DNA of 64,000 nt, taken from assembly GCF_000813985.1 (NCBI RefSeq), contig NZ_JWLJ01000011.1, positions 124,001-188,000 on the forward strand, given 5' to 3'. The stretch's first letter is position 1. Each line of letters opens with the position of its first letter. The translations under genes and the position numbers were made by a program. Source of the DNA: Ruegeria sp. ANG-R. Lineage in GTDB: Bacteria > Pseudomonadota > Alphaproteobacteria > Rhodobacterales > Rhodobacteraceae. Below the pieces are notes generated by a model, which saw only the letters and a list, made by a program, of their open reading frames with translations, searched no databases and was not told the origin of the DNA. Below are positions 37,469 through 46,012 of the stretch, in pieces.

Positions 37469-37482
37469 TTGACTTTCGTCAA
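37469..37482. promoter_or_regulatory. Perfect Fnr/Dnr-type box upstream of nirS
   Basis: TTGAC-TTTC-GTCAA, with perfect half-sites. It ends 63 bp before the nirS ATG. Confidence 0.82.
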
Positions 37483-37544
37483 GGCGGGTCGGGCGCGAAT
37501 GTTTCACTCTGCAACCTGCCTCACCACGCAAATGGAGAGTGATC

Positions 37545-39221
37545 ATGTCACTTGGAATCAGCTACGATAAGACCGGCCGCGCCTTTGGGGTCGGTTTGGC
37601 AATGCTGCTGGGCTCTGTCGCCGCACCAGCATTTGCCGAAGAGCCAACATTGAGCGACGAAGCATTTGAGTCGTCCAAGCAGCTCTACTTTGAACAATGC
37701 GCAGGTTGCCACGGCGTTCTGCGCAAAGGCGCAACCGGCAAGAACCTTGAACCCCATTGGAAAAAGACCGCAGCGGACGGCACCGTCACTGAGGGCGGTA
37801 CGCTTCAGCTGGGTCAGGAGCGCCTTGAAAAGATCATCGCCTGGGGGACCGAAGGCGGGATGAACAACTTCTCGGACATCATGACCGAGCAGGAAATCAA
37901 GGATATGGCGACATACATCATGATGGAGCCGCCAAAGCCGCCGGAAATGTCGCTGGAGCAGATGAAGGCCACCCGCAAGGTTTATGTCGAAGAAGCCGAC
38001 TATCCGACCGAGCCTCTGCATGGCCGCAACTGGGAAAACTTCTTTGTCGTCATCGAACGTGACGTGGGCAAGGTTGCTGTGATCGACGGCGACACCAAAG
38101 AGGTTCTGACACACATCCCGACCGGTTACGCCGTGCACGTTCTGAAAGCGTCCGAGCACCATTCGCTGGAAGAGCCGGAACAGCCCGGGCGTTTCTGGTA
38201 CACCATGGGCCGCGACGGCAAGATGACCAAGATCGACCTCTGGCAGACGCCGGACAAGATGCTGGTTTCCGAGGTCAAGATTGCCTATGACGCCCGCGAT
38301 GTCGCCGTTTCCGGCGATGGCAAATACGTCATCGGTGGGGGCTATTGGCCGCCGCACTTCGCAATCGTCGACGCCCAGACGATGGACCCGGTCAAGGTCG
38401 TATCAACCCGCGGCGTAAACGTCGACGGCGAGTATGTGGAAGAGGCCCGCGTGGCCGCAATCTACACAACTCCGAACGAACCCACCTGGATCGTCGCGGT
38501 GAAGGAACTGGGGCAGTTGTGGCAGGTCGACTATACCGATCTGGACAATCTGCGTATCGACAAGATCGACAGCGCCAAATTCCTGCATGACGGGTTCTTC
38601 GACCCGACAGGCCGGTACTTCCAGATCGCCGCAAACGCGTCGAACAAGATGGTGGTTGTCGATACCGAAACCCACAAGCTGGAAGCGATGATCGACACAG
38701 CCGCGCTGCCGCACCCGGGTCCAGGCGCCAACTGGGTCGACCCGAACTGCGGTCCCGTTGCTGGCACAACCCACCTTGGCGTTGGCACCGTGACCGTATG
38801 GGGGAACGATCCCGAAGGTCACCCGGACCAGGCCTGGGAAACCTGCTACGAAGTGGAAACCGACGGCCCCGGCCTGTTTGTCCGTACCCACCCGAATTCG
38901 GATTACATCTGGGCTGACCAGACCAAACATCCGGAGCCGGAAGTACAGCAATCGGTACAGGTCATCTCGAAAGAGACCGGCGAGATCGTGAAAACGATCC
39001 AGATCACCGAAGACGAAGGCAGCGCTGCCGTTCACTTCGAGTTCAACGCCGACGGTACCGAGGTCTGGGTGTCCAAATGGAACCTGTCGGATTCGAAAGA
39101 ACCCAATGGTCAGATCGTGATCTTCGACGCCAAGACGCTGGAAGAAATCGGTCGCATCGAAGGGCTTTATGCTCCGACCGGCAAGTTCAACGTCTACAAC
39201 CGCTCGAACCACGTCACTTGA
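37545..39221 (+). CDS. nirS: Cytochrome cd1 nitrite reductase
   Basis: The 558-aa periplasmic enzyme reduces nitrite to NO. A signal peptide ends at AFAEE (about 31). The heme c motif is CAGCHGV (52-56). From about residue 160 an eight-bladed propeller binds heme d1, with conserved GRFWYTMGRDGKMTKIDLW, GYAVHVLKAS and HTHPNSDYIWAD-like (RTHPNSDYIWAD) segments. GGAGAG precedes the ATG at 37545. It is monocistronic by the look of the terminator at 39244, with heme d1 genes further on. Confidence 0.98.
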   Translation: MSLGISYDKTGRAFGVGLAMLLGSVAAPAFAEEPTLSDEAFESSKQLYFEQCAGCHGVLRKGATGKNLEPHWKKTAADGTVTEGGTLQLGQERLEKIIAWGTEGGMNNFSDIMTEQEIKDMATYIMMEPPKPPEMSLEQMKATRKVYVEEADYPTEPLHGRNWENFFVVIERDVGKVAVIDGDTKEVLTHIPTGYAVHVLKASEHHSLEEPEQPGRFWYTMGRDGKMTKIDLWQTPDKMLVSEVKIAYDARDVAVSGDGKYVIGGGYWPPHFAIVDAQTMDPVKVVSTRGVNVDGEYVEEARVAAIYTTPNEPTWIVAVKELGQLWQVDYTDLDNLRIDKIDSAKFLHDGFFDPTGRYFQIAANASNKMVVVDTETHKLEAMIDTAALPHPGPGANWVDPNCGPVAGTTHLGVGTVTVWGNDPEGHPDQAWETCYEVETDGPGLFVRTHPNSDYIWADQTKHPEPEVQQSVQVISKETGEIVKTIQITEDEGSAAVHFEFNADGTEVWVSKWNLSDSKEPNGQIVIFDAKTLEEIGRIEGLYAPTGKFNVYNRSNHVT

Positions 39222-39243
39222 CGGGTTTTGAACTCAGCACCGG

Positions 39244-39270
39244 AAAGGGCGGGCCCCTCGCCCGCCCTTT
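39244..39270 (+). terminator. Intrinsic terminator after nirS
   Basis: AAAGGGCGGGC-CCCTC-GCCCGCCCTTT forms an 11-bp stem; CCTCGTTTGA follows. It lies 22 bp after the nirS stop. Confidence 0.8.
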
Positions 39271-39346
39271 CCTCGTTTGACCCATCAGCCAAACTCACCG
39301 GCCTGCCATCAAAGGCCAGATAAGAAAGCCAAAACGGAGCCCGGAT

Positions 39347-41131
39347 ATGACCTCCGAACCGGATAAGAAAAAACCGATCTGGCGCCGGTATTTCCTGTGG
39401 GGAATGCCTGTGGCCGGTATTGCCGCGGCCTTTGTCGGCGGCATCATCTTCTGGGGCGGGTTCAACACCGCCATGGAAGCCACCAACACCAAGGATTTCT
39501 GTATCTCGTGCCACGAGATGCGCGATTTCGTCTATGAGGAATACACGGGCACGATCCATGACGTGAACCGTTCCGGCGTGGGGGCGGTCTGTTCAGACTG
39601 CCACGTGCCCAAGGACTGGACCCACAAGATCATCCGCAAGATCAAGGCGTCCAAAGAACTGTACGGCAAGATGGTCGGCACCATCAGCACCCGCGAAAAA
39701 TTCGAAGCCAAACGCGTGCATCTGGCGATGAACGAATGGGAGCGGATGAAATCCACGGACTCACGCGAATGCCGCAATTGCCACGATTTCGAATCGATGA
39801 TGCCCGAGTTCCAGAAACCCCGCGCGCGGCAGCAGCACCTGAACGCGATGACGGTCGGCCAGACCTGTATCGACTGCCACAAGGGGATCGCGCACTCGGA
39901 TGCCCGCGACCGGGCCGACGAAGAGTATCTGGAAAAGCTGGAGGCTCCGAATCCGGCCTTCATCCGTGAGATACCGCCCGAGTATCTGGCCAGCCTTGAA
40001 CGGATCGAAGCCAAGGAAGCCGCCGAAGCCGAGGACGAGAAAGCCGCCAAACAAGCGCAGCATGAGGCCGTGCAGGCGCAGATTGCGGCGGCGGTGGATG
40101 CGGCGGTGGCCGAGGAACGCGCCAAAGCCAACGGCGAAGAAGCTGCGGCGCCCTCCGGTGGAGGCAGCGATGTCGGCGCAGATATCGACTGGAACGCGGT
40201 GGCCGCAACGGATCTGAAATTGTTCTACCCCGGTCAGGCGTCGTTTGAATGGGTACAGAACGGCAAGTTCCACGGTGGCGCACGCCCGCTGACCAAAGGC
40301 GGCGACCAGTGCACAACCTGCCACGCCAAAGAGCTGGACACGATCGGCAACAAGATCGTGGCCGGTGGTGAACTGGAACCAACCCCGATCCCCGGCAAAC
40401 GCGGCGTAATCGACGCGACCGTCCAGGCCGCGCATGACGATCAGAACCTCTATGTCCGCCTGCAATGGCCGGATGCGGGGCACAATCCCGCGCCCTTCGT
40501 CGATGGTGGCAAAATGGACCCCGATAACCAGATCAAGGTTGCCATGATGATCACCGGCACCGGGATCGAGATGGGGGATCAGGTGGGCTGCTGGGCTTCG
40601 TGTCACGCCGACAACACCTATATGCCCTTCGCCCCCGAGGCGGACGCCATCGCGGGTAACGCCGATGTGGCGGGTCGTATGACCACGCAGGACACCGTGA
40701 CCAAATACATCAGCGAAAGCCGTACCGATGTCGAAGTCAAAGGTCGTCGCGGTAAAGCTCTGGGTGGTTGGGACAAGCTGAAAGCCGAAGAAGAGATCGC
40801 GCAATATCTTGAGGATGGCACCTATCTCGACCTGATGCGTGTTTATGCCGACGGCAGCGCAACCAACGGCTATCTGCTGGAGCAACGCGTGGTCAACGAA
40901 GGTGAGATCGCCGCCTCGGCCAGCCTTGATGGAGGCATGTGGACGGTTGTGTTCTCGCGGCCTCTGAACTCGGGCACTCCGGGGGATGTCCCGCTTGAGC
41001 CGGGCCAGACCTACACGGTCGGCTTTGCGATCCACGACGACTTTGCCGCTGCGCGGTTCCACCACGTGACGCTGAACACCAGCCTGGCCCTGGATGACGA
41101 CAGCGCCGCAATCAACGTGGTGAATCAGTAA
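39347..41131 (+). CDS. NapC/NirT tetraheme cytochrome fused to an ethylbenzene-dehydrogenase-like heme domain
   Basis: The 594-aa protein has an N-terminal membrane anchor (about 17-38) and four NapC-type hemes at C52, C82, C142 and C174 (CISCH, CSDCH, CRNCH, CIDCH). An Ala/Glu-rich helical linker follows (about 215-268). The C-terminal half has a fifth CxxCH (CTTCH, 322-326) and a sixth CxxxCH (CWASCH, 415-420). This half resembles the PF09459 ethylbenzene dehydrogenase/DMSO reductase-like heme domain ([31 protein letters not shown]). It probably carries quinol electrons to NirS or another periplasmic acceptor. CGGAG precedes the ATG. The fused domain's role is inferred. Confidence 0.85.
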   Translation: MTSEPDKKKPIWRRYFLWGMPVAGIAAAFVGGIIFWGGFNTAMEATNTKDFCISCHEMRDFVYEEYTGTIHDVNRSGVGAVCSDCHVPKDWTHKIIRKIKASKELYGKMVGTISTREKFEAKRVHLAMNEWERMKSTDSRECRNCHDFESMMPEFQKPRARQQHLNAMTVGQTCIDCHKGIAHSDARDRADEEYLEKLEAPNPAFIREIPPEYLASLERIEAKEAAEAEDEKAAKQAQHEAVQAQIAAAVDAAVAEERAKANGEEAAAPSGGGSDVGADIDWNAVAATDLKLFYPGQASFEWVQNGKFHGGARPLTKGGDQCTTCHAKELDTIGNKIVAGGELEPTPIPGKRGVIDATVQAAHDDQNLYVRLQWPDAGHNPAPFVDGGKMDPDNQIKVAMMITGTGIEMGDQVGCWASCHADNTYMPFAPEADAIAGNADVAGRMTTQDTVTKYISESRTDVEVKGRRGKALGGWDKLKAEEEIAQYLEDGTYLDLMRVYADGSATNGYLLEQRVVNEGEIAASASLDGGMWTVVFSRPLNSGTPGDVPLEPGQTYTVGFAIHDDFAAARFHHVTLNTSLALDDDSAAINVVNQ

Positions 41132-41183
41132 TGGTCGGGGCCGGGTTATCCGGCCCCTGCCTTTTGGAAAGGAGACCTGGACC

Positions 41184-41597
41184 ATGAGACCCCAAAGCCT
41201 TCTTCCCGCAGCGTTGTTGCTTTTCGCGGCAACACCTGCCTTGGCGGCGGACGAGGAAACCGCGGCCATCTGTATCGAAGCCGAAGAACGGTATGTCGAG
41301 TTATTCGGCCAGCCTTCAGCCTCGGTCGATGATGCCGAAGTGGTGCTGATGTACAAATATAACTTCTGCCCTTTCGAACTCACGATAAAGGCAGGCACAA
41401 CGGTTCGTTGGGTCAATGTCGATAAGCGCACAAGTCACAGCGTGCTGTTGAAGGATGGCAGCGAACCAGAAAGCGACAGGCTGTTCCCCGAAGAATCGGT
41501 CGATATGACTTTCCTCACTCCCGGCCCGCAGGATTACCTGTGTGGTCCGCATTGGGAGACGCAGAACATGATCGGAATGATCACAGTCGAACCCTGA
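41184..41597 (+). CDS. Secreted cupredoxin (blue copper-type protein)
   Basis: The 137-aa protein has a signal peptide ending at ALA (about 21) and a cupredoxin fold with putative copper ligands His85 (TSHSV), Cys120 and His123 (CGPHW) and Met129. It is likely a periplasmic electron carrier for NirS. An additional N-terminal segment with Cys30 and Cys62 (AAICIEAEERY, YNFCPFE) may form a disulfide. AAAGGAGACCTGGACC precedes the ATG. It is not obviously azurin or pseudoazurin. Confidence 0.82.
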   Translation: MRPQSLLPAALLLFAATPALAADEETAAICIEAEERYVELFGQPSASVDDAEVVLMYKYNFCPFELTIKAGTTVRWVNVDKRTSHSVLLKDGSEPESDRLFPEESVDMTFLTPGPQDYLCGPHWETQNMIGMITVEP

Positions 41598-41624
41598 GCC
41601 GAGGCAGATATACAGGCAGGATCT

Positions 41625-41655
41625 AAGGAGCGCGGGCGCAAATCCCGCGCTCCTT
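41625..41655 (+). terminator. Long GC hairpin between cupredoxin and nirE genes
   Basis: AAGGAGCGCGGG-CGCAAAT-CCCGCGCTCCTT is a perfect 12-bp stem. It lacks a downstream T-run; instead its last bases are the first bases of the Fnr-type box. It may terminate or attenuate transcription from the nirT-like and cupredoxin genes. Confidence 0.6.
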
Positions 41656-41667
41656 AACTTATGTCAA
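41654..41667. promoter_or_regulatory. Fnr/Dnr-type box upstream of the nirE operon
   Basis: TTAAC-TTAT-GTCAA, one base off the palindrome. It lies 143 bp before the nirE ATG, farther than the other boxes. Confidence 0.62.
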
Positions 41668-41810
41668 GGAGGTTTGTTTACGACTGCGCCAGTCTGCGCC
41701 CATGACACGCCCGGCCCACCCAGCAACGTCACGAATGTCCAACGGATTCGCGCGCGAGGCCTGCCGGAAAAACCGGGCTCAGACGACATTCAGAGCAAGC
41801 GAGTTTGACC

Positions 41811-42572
41811 ATGAGCGGTAAGGTTTTTCTGATTGGTGCCGGCCCCGGCGATCCTGAACTGATGACCCTGCGCGCCCTGCGGATGCTGCAAGCAGCCGAT
41901 GTGGTTGTCTATGACCGCCTTGTCTCGGATGAAATCCTTGCCATGCACGCAGAAGGCGCCCGGCTGATCCCGGTCGGCAAGGCCCCGAAATGCCACACCG
42001 TGCCGCAGGAACGCATCAATGAGATCCTGCTGGAAGAAGCCCGCGGCGGTCACACCGTTGCCCGCCTGAAAGGGGGCGATCCGATGATTTTCGGACGTGG
42101 CTCGGAAGAAGCTGCTTACCTGAACGCCCATGATATTGCCGTCGACTACGCGCCCGGCATCACTGCCGCGCAGGGGGCATCAAGCTCGTCAGGCGTGCCG
42201 TTGACGCATCGCGGGCTGGCGACTTCGGTCCAGTATGTCACGGGCCACCGACAGGCCGACAAGGTTCTTGATCTCGACTGGAAACGCCTCGCCGATCCGG
42301 ATTCGACCCTCGTGATTTATATGGGTGTCGCCAATATTGGCCAGATTGCCATGGGATTGATGACCGAAAACCTGCCCGGTTCAACCCCTGTACTGGCGGT
42401 CGGGAAGGCCACCACGCCTGACGAGCGCCGCCTGATATCCCGGCTGGACCGGCTGGCGGCGGATGTGCGCGAGGCCGAGTTAAAGGCACCGACGCTGTTC
42501 ATCATCGGCCAGGTCGTCTCGCTTTATTCCGAAAAGGCGCTCGACCAAATTCTGGAGCAAGCCCATGGCTAG
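41811..42572 (+). CDS. nirE: Uroporphyrinogen-III C-methyltransferase NirE
   Basis: The 253-aa SAM enzyme forms precorrin-2, the first step from uroporphyrinogen III to heme d1. VFLIGAGPGDPELMTLRALR, VYDRLVSDEIL, RLKGGDPMIFGRGSEEA and VTGHRQADKV-like segments are SUMT signatures. The ATG at 41811 is used rather than the in-frame TTG at 41805. It is first gene of nirECF-DL-GHJN and overlaps the nirC frame by 8 bp. Cluster context points to NirE rather than CobA. Confidence 0.94.
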   Translation: MSGKVFLIGAGPGDPELMTLRALRMLQAADVVVYDRLVSDEILAMHAEGARLIPVGKAPKCHTVPQERINEILLEEARGGHTVARLKGGDPMIFGRGSEEAAYLNAHDIAVDYAPGITAAQGASSSSGVPLTHRGLATSVQYVTGHRQADKVLDLDWKRLADPDSTLVIYMGVANIGQIAMGLMTENLPGSTPVLAVGKATTPDERRLISRLDRLAADVREAELKAPTLFIIGQVVSLYSEKALDQILEQAHG

Positions 42573-42948
42573 CCTAGCCCATATGCAACTGGGGTTACGC
42601 ACGGCGAAACCCGGAAATGCCGCAGGGCGCGCAGGCTGGGCCGCTCGTGCGGTGCTGACCACTGCCGTCGTATTGGCCACGTCCGCCTTCGCCGCCGACA
42701 CGCTGGACCCGAACGCACTGAAACGGCTGGTCCATCAGGATTGCGGGTCATGCCACGGGTTGTCACTGAAAGGGGGCCTTGGCCCCGACCTGCGCGCCGA
42801 AACATTGGAACACTACGATGCGGACATCCTCACCGGTGTGATCCTTGATGGCATTCCCGACACCGCAATGCCCCCATGGCGTCCCCTGATCTCTCAGGAA
42901 GAGGCCGAATGGATTGCCCGCTATCTTCTGGAACCGGAGGCACAATGA
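42565..42948 (+). CDS. nirC: c-type cytochrome NirC
   Basis: The 127-aa periplasmic cytochrome has a signal-like hydrophobic segment ending AFA (about 43) and one heme motif CGSCH (60-64) in HQDCGSCHGLSLKGGLGPDL. NirC cytochromes are linked to d1 maturation and to electron supply for NirS. The N-terminus before the signal (MASLAHMQLGLRTAKPG) is long, so a later start is possible. It overlaps nirF by ATGA. Confidence 0.88.
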   Translation: MASLAHMQLGLRTAKPGNAAGRAGWAARAVLTTAVVLATSAFAADTLDPNALKRLVHQDCGSCHGLSLKGGLGPDLRAETLEHYDADILTGVILDGIPDTAMPPWRPLISQEEAEWIARYLLEPEAQ

Positions 42949-44090
42949 AACAGCTCATCCTTGGCCTGGCCGCCACCCTGCTGATGACGGCAGCACATGC
43001 CGAACCCACCGCGACCGGAGACCTCGGGCTGGTGATCGAACGCGCCAAGGGCTCGGTTCTTCTGGTCGATCAATCCGACCGCGCCGCACTGGCCCGGATC
43101 GAAGGGTTGGGCGATCTGTCCCATGCCTCGCTGGTCTATTCGCCGGACGAGCGTTTCGCCTACGTGTTCGGACGCGATGGAGGACTGACCAAGGTTGATA
43201 TCGTCACCCGCCAGATCGTGAACCGTGTCGTACAGGCAGGGAACGCAATTGGCGGCGCGATTTCCGATGACGGGAGGTTGGTGGCGGTATCGAATTACGA
43301 ACCCGGCGGCGTGCGGGTCTTTGATGCCGATACGCTGGAGATGGTCGCGGATATCCCCACCGACAGCAAAACGATCGGTCTTGTTGATGCGCCGGGCCGC
43401 CGGTTTGTCTTCACCATGTGGGACACGGGCGAGACGTGGATTGCAGACTTTTCCAAAGGCGACCCGGCGATCACCAAAATCCTCGATATGGGCAAAAACC
43501 CCTATGACGCACTGATCACCTCCAATGGCCGTACGTATATCACCGGTCTGTTCGGCGAGGACGGACTGACGGCGCTCGATCTTTGGGCCGAGACGCCGGA
43601 ACCGATCCGCGTGTTGCCTGACTACGGACGGGGACAGGAAGAGATGCCTGTCTACAAGATGCCTCATCTGGAAGGCTGGGCGCTGACGGGGCGCGAGTTC
43701 GTACTGCCTGCCGTCGGTCATCACGAGGTTCTGTGGATCGATGCCGACACACTGACCGAGACCGGACGCACGCAGACACACGGCCAGCCGGTCTTTGCCA
43801 TGGCCCGGCCCGATGGGCGACAGGTCTGGGTAAACTTCGCCCACCCGCTGAACGACACGATCCAGGTCATCGACAGTGTCAGCAAAGAGGTCGTCCACGA
43901 ATTCAAACCCGGCCCCGCGGTGCTGCATATGGAGTTCACGCCCCGCGGGCATGAGGTTTGGATCAGCGTCCGCGATGCCAACAAGGTGATGGTCTACGAC
44001 ACGCAAACCTTTGAAAAACTGCGCGAGATCGAGGCAGACAGCCCTTCCGGCATCTTCTTCACCGCCCGCGCGCACAAAACGGGGCTTTGA
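42945..44090 (+). CDS. nirF: Heme d1 biosynthesis protein NirF
   Basis: The 381-aa periplasmic propeller protein resembles the d1 domain of NirS. A signal peptide ends at AHA (about 19). Signatures are the YSPDERFAYVFGRDGGLTKVD and VSNYEPGGVRVFDADTLEMV blades and MWDTGETWIADF. NirF acts as dihydro-heme d1 dehydrogenase in the last maturation steps. The ATG overlaps the nirC stop. Confidence 0.95.
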   Translation: MKQLILGLAATLLMTAAHAEPTATGDLGLVIERAKGSVLLVDQSDRAALARIEGLGDLSHASLVYSPDERFAYVFGRDGGLTKVDIVTRQIVNRVVQAGNAIGGAISDDGRLVAVSNYEPGGVRVFDADTLEMVADIPTDSKTIGLVDAPGRRFVFTMWDTGETWIADFSKGDPAITKILDMGKNPYDALITSNGRTYITGLFGEDGLTALDLWAETPEPIRVLPDYGRGQEEMPVYKMPHLEGWALTGREFVLPAVGHHEVLWIDADTLTETGRTQTHGQPVFAMARPDGRQVWVNFAHPLNDTIQVIDSVSKEVVHEFKPGPAVLHMEFTPRGHEVWISVRDANKVMVYDTQTFEKLREIEADSPSGIFFTARAHKTGL

Positions 44091-44094
44091 GACG

Positions 44095-45084
44095 ATGGAC
44101 CACATCACCGACCCGATCGACCGCCGCCTGCTGGACGAGTTTCAGCGCGACTTCCCTATAACCGAGCGTCCGTTTCAGGTTTTGGCGTTCACGCTGGGGC
44201 TGGACGAAGCCGAGGTGATCGACCGCCTCAATCGTATGCGGGCCACCGGGAGGATTACACGCGTCGGCGCGACCATTGCTCCGGGCGCGGTCTCGGCCAG
44301 TACATTGGCCGCAGTTGCCGCCCCCGAACATCGGTTGGAAGAGGTCGCCGCGCTGATCGACGCCGAGCCGGGTGTGAACCATAACTACCAGCGTGAAGAT
44401 GACTGGAACCTCTGGTTCGTCGCTACTGGCCCGGATCGTGCGCATGTCGACGACACGCTGGCCCGTATCGGCCAACGTTCCGGGCTAAGGGTTCTGGACC
44501 TGCGCCTTGTGCGCCCGTTTAACGTCGATCTGGGCTTTCGTATGTCGGGCAAAACACGCAATGTCCCGGGTCCTCGTAAGGTGGATCGCTCGGCCATGCA
44601 GGCCGGGGACCGCGAATTGCTGCAGGCGCTCAGCTCGGGTCTGACCCTGACGGACACCCCCTTTGCCGCGTTGGCACGTACACTGGACCGCGATGATACC
44701 GATGTGATGGGGCGCATCGAAGCGCTGCACAAAGCGGGCATCATCTCGCGCCTCGGGGTTATCGTACGTCACCGGGCGCTTGGCTGGTCAGCCAATGCAA
44801 TGGTGGTCTGGGACATTCCAGCCGAGCAGATCGGTACCGCCGGTCCAGCGCTTGCCGCCCATCCCGGCGTAACCCTGTGCTATGAGCGGCGTCCGGTCGA
44901 GGATATCTGGCCATACCGCCTCTATTCCATGATTCACGCCCGGTCGCGCAACGAAGCGCTGGACGTTTTGGGCAGTGCCTCAGCTCTGCCTCAACTGTCG
45001 GGCGCGCGGCATAAGGTTCTGTTCTCGACCCGTTGTTTCAAGCAGACCGGCGCCCTGATCCAACCGAAAGAGGTGGCGGCATGA
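44095..45084 (+). CDS. nirD: Siroheme decarboxylase subunit, fused NirD-NirL
   Basis: The 329-aa protein is two AsnC/Lrp-like halves fused: residues about 1-165 (NirD-like) and 170-329 (NirL-like, start DRELLQALSSGLTLTDTPF). In Pseudomonas these are separate proteins; fused NirDL occurs in alphaproteobacteria such as Paracoccus. With NirG and NirH it decarboxylates siroheme to didecarboxysiroheme. The ATG is at 44095; the longer frame from 44011 overlaps nirF and is not used. Confidence 0.93.
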   Translation: MDHITDPIDRRLLDEFQRDFPITERPFQVLAFTLGLDEAEVIDRLNRMRATGRITRVGATIAPGAVSASTLAAVAAPEHRLEEVAALIDAEPGVNHNYQREDDWNLWFVATGPDRAHVDDTLARIGQRSGLRVLDLRLVRPFNVDLGFRMSGKTRNVPGPRKVDRSAMQAGDRELLQALSSGLTLTDTPFAALARTLDRDDTDVMGRIEALHKAGIISRLGVIVRHRALGWSANAMVVWDIPAEQIGTAGPALAAHPGVTLCYERRPVEDIWPYRLYSMIHARSRNEALDVLGSASALPQLSGARHKVLFSTRCFKQTGALIQPKEVAA

Positions 45085-45530
45085 CCCTGGACGCAACTGA
45101 CCGCGCGATCCTGAACCGGATGCAGGATGACCTGCCTCTGACCGCGCATCCCTTTGCCAGCGTGGCCCAGGAACTTGGGATTACCGAAGACGAACTCTTG
45201 TCCCGTCTCGTACGGATGAAAGAGCAGCGGATCATCACACGTTTCGGCCCGTTTTTCGACGCAGCCGCAATGGGGGGAGCGTTTTGCCTGTGCGCCATGG
45301 CCGTGCCAGGGGATGAATTCGAAACCGTCCTGACCAAAGTCAATGCGCACCCCGAGGTTGCTCATAATTATGAGCGTACGCACCGGCTGAACATGTGGTT
45401 CGTGCTGGCCACCGAAACGCCCGAGGGGATCGAGGCCGCCGCTGATGCGATCGAACGGGAAACGGGGATCGAAGTGCTCCGTTTCCCCAAACTGCAGGAA
45501 TTTTTTATCGGCTTCCGGGTGGCAGCATGA
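45081..45530 (+). CDS. nirG: Siroheme decarboxylase subunit NirG
   Basis: The 149-aa AsnC-like protein starts MTLDATDRAILNRMQDDLPLTAHPFASVAQELG and has AHNYERTHRLNMWFVLATET, the active-site-region signature of NirD/L/G/H proteins. ATGA overlaps with both neighbours. It works with NirDL and NirH. Confidence 0.93.
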   Translation: MTLDATDRAILNRMQDDLPLTAHPFASVAQELGITEDELLSRLVRMKEQRIITRFGPFFDAAAMGGAFCLCAMAVPGDEFETVLTKVNAHPEVAHNYERTHRLNMWFVLATETPEGIEAAADAIERETGIEVLRFPKLQEFFIGFRVAA

Positions 45531-46009
45531 TCGACGCCAAGGACAGAGAGATTATCGAAGCACTGCAGGGCGGTCTGCCGCTTGTGCCTGCACCTTATGC
45601 CGCCGTTGCGGAAACGCTTGGGCTGGACGAGGATGCCCTGCTGTTTCGGCTGGCCGAGCTGAAATCGCGCGGCGTAATTCGCCGCATCGCCGCCGCTCCG
45701 AACCACTACAAGCTGGGGATGACGGCAAACGGGATGACCGTTTGGGACGTGGAGGACAGCCAGATCGCGGAATTGGGCACACGGATCGGGGCGCTGCCCT
45801 TTGTCACCCACTGCTACGAACGTCCCCGCGCCCTGCCAGATTGGCCCTATAACCTGTTCGCCATGGTCCACGGCTCTGACCGGGACGAAGTCGAGGAAAA
45901 ACGCGCCGAGATCACCGCAATTCTGGGCGAGACCTGCCGGGCCAAGGACATCCTCTATTCCACGCGCATCCTGAAGAAAACCGGGTTGCGCCTGAAAACG
46001 AAAGGCTGA
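45527..46009 (+). CDS. nirH: Siroheme decarboxylase subunit NirH
   Basis: The 160-aa AsnC-like protein starts MIDAKDREIIEALQGGLPLVPAPYA. It has HCYERPRALPDWPYNLFAMVHG and a C-terminal YSTRILKKTGLRLK, typical of NirH. It is co-operonic with nirG (4-bp overlap), and nirJ starts 3 bp later. Confidence 0.93.
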   Translation: MIDAKDREIIEALQGGLPLVPAPYAAVAETLGLDEDALLFRLAELKSRGVIRRIAAAPNHYKLGMTANGMTVWDVEDSQIAELGTRIGALPFVTHCYERPRALPDWPYNLFAMVHGSDRDEVEEKRAEITAILGETCRAKDILYSTRILKKTGLRLKTKG

Positions 46010-46012
46010 GAC

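Noticed and set aside
39761..41431. 556-codon minus-strand frame
   Set aside because: Shadow of the fused cytochrome and cupredoxin genes, which show heme and copper motifs.
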